Source: an uncultured Dialister sp.
GTDB taxonomy: Bacteria > Bacillota > Negativicutes > Veillonellales > Dialisteraceae
Length of the DNA: 64,000 nucleotides
Direction of reading: 5' to 3'
Assembly (NCBI GenBank): GCA_934178345.1
Contig: CAKPQG010000003.1
Coordinates: 79,103-143,102, forward strand
Part shown: piece after piece, positions 60,005 to 64,000 of the stretch
Layout of the letters: each line of letters starts with the position of its first letter
Numbering within the stretch: position 1 is the stretch's first letter
Notes under the pieces: model-generated
What the model was told of the DNA's origin: nothing
The model's input: the letters and a program-made list of their open reading frames with translations, nothing else
The model's database searches: none
Position numbers and translations under genes: made by a program

Positions 60005-62476
60005 ATGAACGTATCTTTAAAATGGCTGGGCACTTTGGTCGATATCAAGGGCCTTGATCCGGAAGAAATGGCGGAAACGCTGACCGTCGACGGCATTCCG
60101 GTCGAGCATGTGATTTATCCGGGAAAAGGCATCCAGGGTGTCGTGACTGGCAAGATTCTTTCCATTGAAAAACATCCGGATGCTGATCATCTGGTCGTCT
60201 GCCAGCTGGACTGCGGCAAGGGCGCACCGATCCAGATCGTGACGGGCGCTTCCAATGTCGAAGTCGGGCAGATCGTCCCGGTCGCACTTGATGGGGCGCA
60301 TGTACCGGCCAAGCACGATGCGAAGGCTCCGGGGGGACTTGCTCGCGGCGATACAAAGATCAAGGCGGGGAAACTCCGCGGTGTCGTATCGAATGGCATG
60401 ATGTGTTCTCTAGGAGAGCTCGGCCTTGATGACAATCTCTTCCCGGCGCTGAATAAAGAAGGCATCCTGATCCTTCCGGCGGATACCCCGATCGGTGTCG
60501 ATTTCCACACCCTATTCGATCTGGATGATGTCATTTATGAAATGGAACTCACCGCGAACCGTGCCGACTGCTTCAGCATGATCGGTATGGCGCTGGAAGT
60601 CGGTGCGATTTTCAAGAGAAAGGTGAATCTGCCGGAGATTTCCGTCAAAGAAACCGGGGAAGCCATCGAGGGTCGCGCGGAAGTCCATATCGCAGAGCCT
60701 GCCTTCTGCAAACGCTTCTGCGGACGTCTTCTCGAAAATGTAACCATCGGCCGTTCTCCGGAATGGATCGAAAACCGTCTGCGCAGCAACGGGATCCGTC
60801 CGATCAATAATGTCGTCGATGCTGCGAACTATGTCATGCTGGAAATCGGTCAGCCGCTTCATACCTATGACTATGACAAGGTGGCCGGCCACTCTCTGAC
60901 CTGCCGCTTTGCCAAAGAAGGCGAGACCATCAAGACACTGGATGGGCAGGAGAGACAGCTGAATGTAGCTGACCTTGTCATCGCAGATGGCAGCAATACA
61001 GCTGCCTGCATCGCAGGCGTCATGGGCGGTTTTGACTCCGAAGTCACGGAGAAGACCAAGTCTGTCCTTTTGGAAGCTGCTGTATTCGACAGTGCTTCCA
61101 TCAGAAGAACGTCCCGCCGTCTGGGCCTCCGCTCCGAAGCGTCCGGCCGTTATGAAAAAGGCATCAATCCGGCAAGAAGTGAAATGGCGATCAACCGCAT
61201 CTGCCAGCTCCTTGTCGAGCAGGGGGCTGCCACCGCTGCACCGGGCATGCTTGATGAATACCCGGTCGAGGCAGAGCCGCAGGTCATCGAGACGTCCGTG
61301 AAAGCCATCAATGACTACATCGGTATCGATATGCCCAAAGAGGAAATGCTTGATATCCTGACCCACCTGTATTTCCAGGTCGAAGAACAGGATGGCGCGC
61401 TCAAAGTCACTGTCCCGGAATTCCGTCTGGATCTAGACGGTATGCCAGACCTTGCCGAAGAAGTGGCTCGCGTGTACGGCTATTCGAATATTCCGATCAC
61501 CACCCCGTGGAGCGCCATTGCCAAAGGCGCTATGTCCAAGGAGCAGGATGCCCTCTTCCGTATGGCGGATGCTCTCATCGCCAATGGCCTTTCGCAGGTC
61601 GAAAACTACAGCTTCATGGATAAGAACGATCTCAAGAAGCTGAATTTCCCGGAAGGGGATGTTGTTTACGAAGCCATCCCGATCCTGAACCCGATTTCCG
61701 AAGAATACCCGGATATGCGTACCAGCCTTTTCCCGGGCCTTATGCATACGCTTTCTTACAACCTGTCTCAGAAAAACGATCAGGTCGCCATCTTCGAATA
61801 TGGACATGTGTATCATCCGAAAGCCCTGCCGCTGACCGAGCTCCCGGATGAGTACGACCTCGTTTCCGGTCTGCTCTGCGGCTGCCCGGAAGAAGCCGGC
61901 TACCCGAACAGCACGAGAACTTACGATTTCTTTGATGTGAAAGCCATCATGGAAAATCTGCTCTCCGCGATCGGTGTCCGCGGCTATGATATACAGCGCT
62001 CTGACTATCCGGTATTCCATCCGGGCATTTCTGCCGACTTTGTCAAGGATGGGAAAATCATTGCTTCCTTTGGCGAACTGCATCCGGCGGTTCTTGACCA
62101 GTGGGGCATCAAGAAGGATGTCTATGGCTTCCTGATCCATGTGCCGGAGCTCCTTCCTTATATCGATGCCACCATCGACTATAAGAAGATTCCGAAATTC
62201 CCGGCTTCTGAACGAGATCTCTCCATGCTTGTCCCTGTGAAATACACGGACAAGGAAGTCGAAGCCATCATTGAGAAGGCAGCAGGCAGACATCTCGAAA
62301 CGCTCCGCCTCTTCGATCTCTATCAGGGCGAGCAGGTGCAGGAAGGCTACAAGAGCATGGCCTACAACCTGTACTTCCGTGCGGATGACCGCACACTGAC
62401 CGATAAAGAAGTCGATCAGTGGATCGAAAAAATCGTCAAGAAACTTGGCGAAGCGGATATCACCCTGCGCGCTTGA
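60005..62476 (+). CDS. pheT: Phenylalanyl-tRNA synthetase beta subunit
   Basis: The 823-residue protein has the standard layout: an N-terminal tRNA-binding OB domain (about 40-155, with HPDADHLVVCQLDCG and IVTGASNV), B3/B4 editing region (ADCFSMIGMALEVGA, VVDAANYVMLEIGQPLHTYDYDKV), B5 domain, a core domain and a C-terminal FDX-ACB anticodon-binding domain (FPASERDLSMLVPVKYTDKEVEAIIEKA). It supports editing and tRNA binding for PheS. GGAGGGGGATT lies upstream of the ATG. Confidence 0.97.
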   Translation: MNVSLKWLGTLVDIKGLDPEEMAETLTVDGIPVEHVIYPGKGIQGVVTGKILSIEKHPDADHLVVCQLDCGKGAPIQIVTGASNVEVGQIVPVALDGAHVPAKHDAKAPGGLARGDTKIKAGKLRGVVSNGMMCSLGELGLDDNLFPALNKEGILILPADTPIGVDFHTLFDLDDVIYEMELTANRADCFSMIGMALEVGAIFKRKVNLPEISVKETGEAIEGRAEVHIAEPAFCKRFCGRLLENVTIGRSPEWIENRLRSNGIRPINNVVDAANYVMLEIGQPLHTYDYDKVAGHSLTCRFAKEGETIKTLDGQERQLNVADLVIADGSNTAACIAGVMGGFDSEVTEKTKSVLLEAAVFDSASIRRTSRRLGLRSEASGRYEKGINPARSEMAINRICQLLVEQGAATAAPGMLDEYPVEAEPQVIETSVKAINDYIGIDMPKEEMLDILTHLYFQVEEQDGALKVTVPEFRLDLDGMPDLAEEVARVYGYSNIPITTPWSAIAKGAMSKEQDALFRMADALIANGLSQVENYSFMDKNDLKKLNFPEGDVVYEAIPILNPISEEYPDMRTSLFPGLMHTLSYNLSQKNDQVAIFEYGHVYHPKALPLTELPDEYDLVSGLLCGCPEEAGYPNSTRTYDFFDVKAIMENLLSAIGVRGYDIQRSDYPVFHPGISADFVKDGKIIASFGELHPAVLDQWGIKKDVYGFLIHVPELLPYIDATIDYKKIPKFPASERDLSMLVPVKYTDKEVEAIIEKAAGRHLETLRLFDLYQGEQVQEGYKSMAYNLYFRADDRTLTDKEVDQWIEKIVKKLGEADITLRA

Positions 62477-62493
62477 TAGAAAGCAGTGCAATC

Positions 62494-62526
62494 AAAAAGC
62501 TGAACCCGATGGGTTCAGCTTTTTTG
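62494..62526 (+). terminator. pheST terminator
   Basis: AAAAAGCTGAACCC-GAT-GGGTTCAGCTTTTTT hairpin. Confidence 0.93.
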
Positions 62527-62720
62527 TTTTTGAAAGGGACTGGGGACTAGTGACTGGTGACTAGTGACTGGTGACTGGTGACTAGGGAGTGGGGCGCGGC
62601 ATGTCGGCGGTTATCGAACCATGGCAAGCATACCGCTATGTAGATCCCTCATCTCGTTTCGCTCGAAATGGCGTCTCACTGAGGAAAACGCTTTTCCTCA
62701 AGGGAAACGCTTCACTCAAG
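62527..62720. repeat. Heptamers and fragment of the 271-bp element family
   Basis: GTGACTGG/GTGACTAG units (about 62540-62586) are followed by an inverted fragment similar to 7810-7900 (GTTATCGAACCATGG..., CTCATCTCGTTTCGCTCGAAATGGCGTCTCACTG). No gene. Confidence 0.65.
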
Positions 62721-62723
62721 ATC

Positions 62724-63218
62724 TTACTCCGGTCCCAGCGTGTCTCTTTTCTCGTTTCTATGTACCATGAAATTGGCGACTTTCTTGCCGGCCTGGGTCA
62801 CGTGATGTCCTGTGTTTTTGAATTTGTGCATCGCTGTCGAGCGGGAGCGGATATTCGGCTTCATGTCGGGATCAATATTTCCTCTCTTGACCGAGGTGGC
62901 ACGGATCTTCTCCGGCTCCAAAGCATTGCGAAGGACGGCCATCGCACGGGCGGGGAGGATGTCGCAGTCAAAGCTGTAGATGTCTACCGCAGCATAGCCG
63001 AGCTGCGGATAGGCGTGGATGCAGACATGGGCTTTCTTTCCGTAGGCGGCCAGTGTGATCTCTTCCTCATCCTCATGGAAGAAGGTATCTTCCACTTCGA
63101 TACCCAGATTCTTGGCCGCCTGATTCATGACAGAGATCAGCGCCTTGGAAGAAGTGATCTCTTCCTGCACACAGCCATAGCAGTCGACCAGCAGATGTTT
63201 TCCGATAAAATTATCCAT
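62724..63218 (-). CDS. SpeD-like (S-adenosylmethionine decarboxylase fold) protein lacking the pyruvoyl serine
   Basis: The 164-residue protein starts at the ATG at 63218 (- strand), with AAGGTG six bases upstream; an in-frame GTG at 63227 is within that site. The fold markers of prokaryotic AdoMet decarboxylase are clear: GKHLLVDCYGC near the start and HVCIHAYPQLGYAAVDIYSFD at about 68-88. In active enzymes the corresponding stretch is ESHxxIHxxPExGYAxxDxYTCG. Here the cleavage-site Ser is Ala (KKAH) and the catalytic Cys is Phe (YSFD), while both His are kept. It should not self-cleave or form a pyruvoyl group. A basic tail of about 55 residues (from SVKRGN) is extra. No polyamine gene is nearby. 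Confidence 0.8.
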   Translation of the reverse strand: MDNFIGKHLLVDCYGCVQEEITSSKALISVMNQAAKNLGIEVEDTFFHEDEEEITLAAYGKKAHVCIHAYPQLGYAAVDIYSFDCDILPARAMAVLRNALEPEKIRATSVKRGNIDPDMKPNIRSRSTAMHKFKNTGHHVTQAGKKVANFMVHRNEKRDTLGPE

Positions 63219-63268
63219 AGTATTCACCTTTTGCGAGGAATTGGCGGATGCAGAGATGAATCCGCATC

Positions 63269-63309
63269 CAGGGAAACGCTGATTCTGCGATTGAATCAGT
63301 ATTTCCCTT
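63269..63309. mobile_element. Mini-MITE (41 bp)
   Basis: AGGGAAACGCTGATTCTG joined to CGATTGAATCAGTATTTCCCT, located in the upstream region of the SpeD-like gene. Confidence 0.75.
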
Positions 63310-63419
63310 GCTCATTGCCTCAGCGTTTCTCTAAATTTTTATAAATTACACTTCTACCTATTATAGCAGATACGGGCAAATTTGGCATGAGTTTTGAGAA
63401 GCATTTGCAACTGATCCGT

Positions 63420-64000
63420 GCCTTCTCCTGGTGACTAGTGGCTAGCGACTAGTGGCTGGTGGCTGGTAGCTAGGGATTAGGGATTGGGGATTAGAAATCT
63501 CAAGCGACTTGTAACTAAGAGACTAGGAAACATCAGGCTCCCGTATCGTCATTTCGAGCGAAGCGAGAAATCTTTGTCATTCGCGACCAGCGGTCGATGT
63601 TTGGAAATCCGAAGCGGGAAACCTGCTATGCAAGAAACCTTCGGGCATCGCCCTATTTATATTGCGGCGAAGCCGCCACCACAACCCTGAACCCTGAACC
63701 CTGAACCCTGAACCCTGAATCCTGAATCCTGAAGTTTGAAAGCAGGGATGAGTGACTGGTGACTGGGAGACATCATACTCTCTCGTATCGTCATTTCGAG
63801 CGAGGCGAGAAATCTTTCTTGCAGACTGGGAAACGATGTATGTGTGAACGCAGAAATACGTAACACCAAGGCGTCGTTTCCGTATCAGTGCCTATGTGAT
63901 ACTGACCGTAGTGCCATAGAGAACCCTCGGCTACGCTTTCGATGACGACGGCGCGAAGCGCTATCAAAACTCTGCGGCGCTTAGATCCTTCGACTCAGTT
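63420..64000. repeat. Long repeat mosaic at window end
   Basis: GTGACTAGTGGCTAG heptamers with GGGATTA (63431-63495), REP (63548-63572), GGCATCGCCC, GCGGCGAAGCCGCC, seven CCCTGAA/TCCTGAA units (63685-63733), AGTTTGAAAGCAGGGATGAG, a second copy of the 166-bp REP-pair element (about 63787-63948) and the start of a TCCTTCGACTCAG REP cut by the window edge. No gene is visible. Confidence 0.87.

Overview
The window looks like a chromosomal segment of a diderm Firmicute of the class Negativicutes, most likely a Dialister/Veillonellaceae relative (inference). Three things point there: Firmicute-type regulation (three T-box leaders, a Firmicute-style BirA operator upstream of bioY), the Firmicute order yraN-yifB-dprA-topA-trmFO, and an LpxL/HtrB-type lipid A acyltransferase, which implies an outer membrane. 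Most genes are on the + strand; only an SDR dehydrogenase, a hotdog thioesterase and a SpeD-like protein are on the - strand.

Layout. 1-9920: an extracellular polysaccharide locus with a nucleotide-sugar dehydrogenase (cut by the window edge), a degenerate NodB protein, a PilZ-GT2 synthase coupled to a NodB/lectin-like protein, a GH18 lipoprotein and a tandem-NodB protein. 10130-18120: an Ile-type T-box with a duplicated tail before an orphan branched-chain amino acid binding protein, an NSS transporter, two tRNA-Val genes, two EamA transporters and a WG-repeat secreted protein that lies inside a split MITE. 18460-32383: NhaC antiporter, SDR, TPR lipoprotein, rpsD, LpxL-like acyltransferase, hydrolase, MFS transporter, a solute-binding protein coupled to a hybrid histidine kinase, and a gamma-carbonic anhydrase. 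32760-41019: rbsKDACB, murB, a P-loop/Asp23 fusion and an orphan trpF. 41168-50284: Met T-box with metY, a hotdog thioesterase, GT2 and GtrA, then bioY behind a BirA operator with a MaoC-like hydratase, a thiolase and an AMP ligase (a YhfSTU-like group). 50465-62476: yraN, yifB, dprA, topA, trmFO, and pheST behind a Phe T-box. 62724-63218: a SpeD-like protein without the pyruvoyl-forming serine.

The most unusual property is the intergenic DNA. Almost every gap between transcription units is filled with mosaics of short repeats: 7-bp tandem arrays of several sequences (GTGACTA, GGGATTA, CCCTGAA, TCATTTC, CTCACTC types), GC-rich palindromes and longer elements. The mosaics have a recurring module order, often begin at the stop codon of the upstream gene and end just before the next ribosome binding site. 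The heptamers place stop codons in all frames, and some have a G-quadruplex-type G3N4 pattern on one strand. In addition there is a 166-bp TA-flanked MITE family with terminal GGGAAAC inverted repeats, its ~40-bp deletion derivatives, a 271-bp element with perfect 17-bp inverted ends, and a 166-bp REP-pair element.

All assignments were made by reading the sequence and translations; no searches were run. Residue positions are approximate unless exact coordinates are given.
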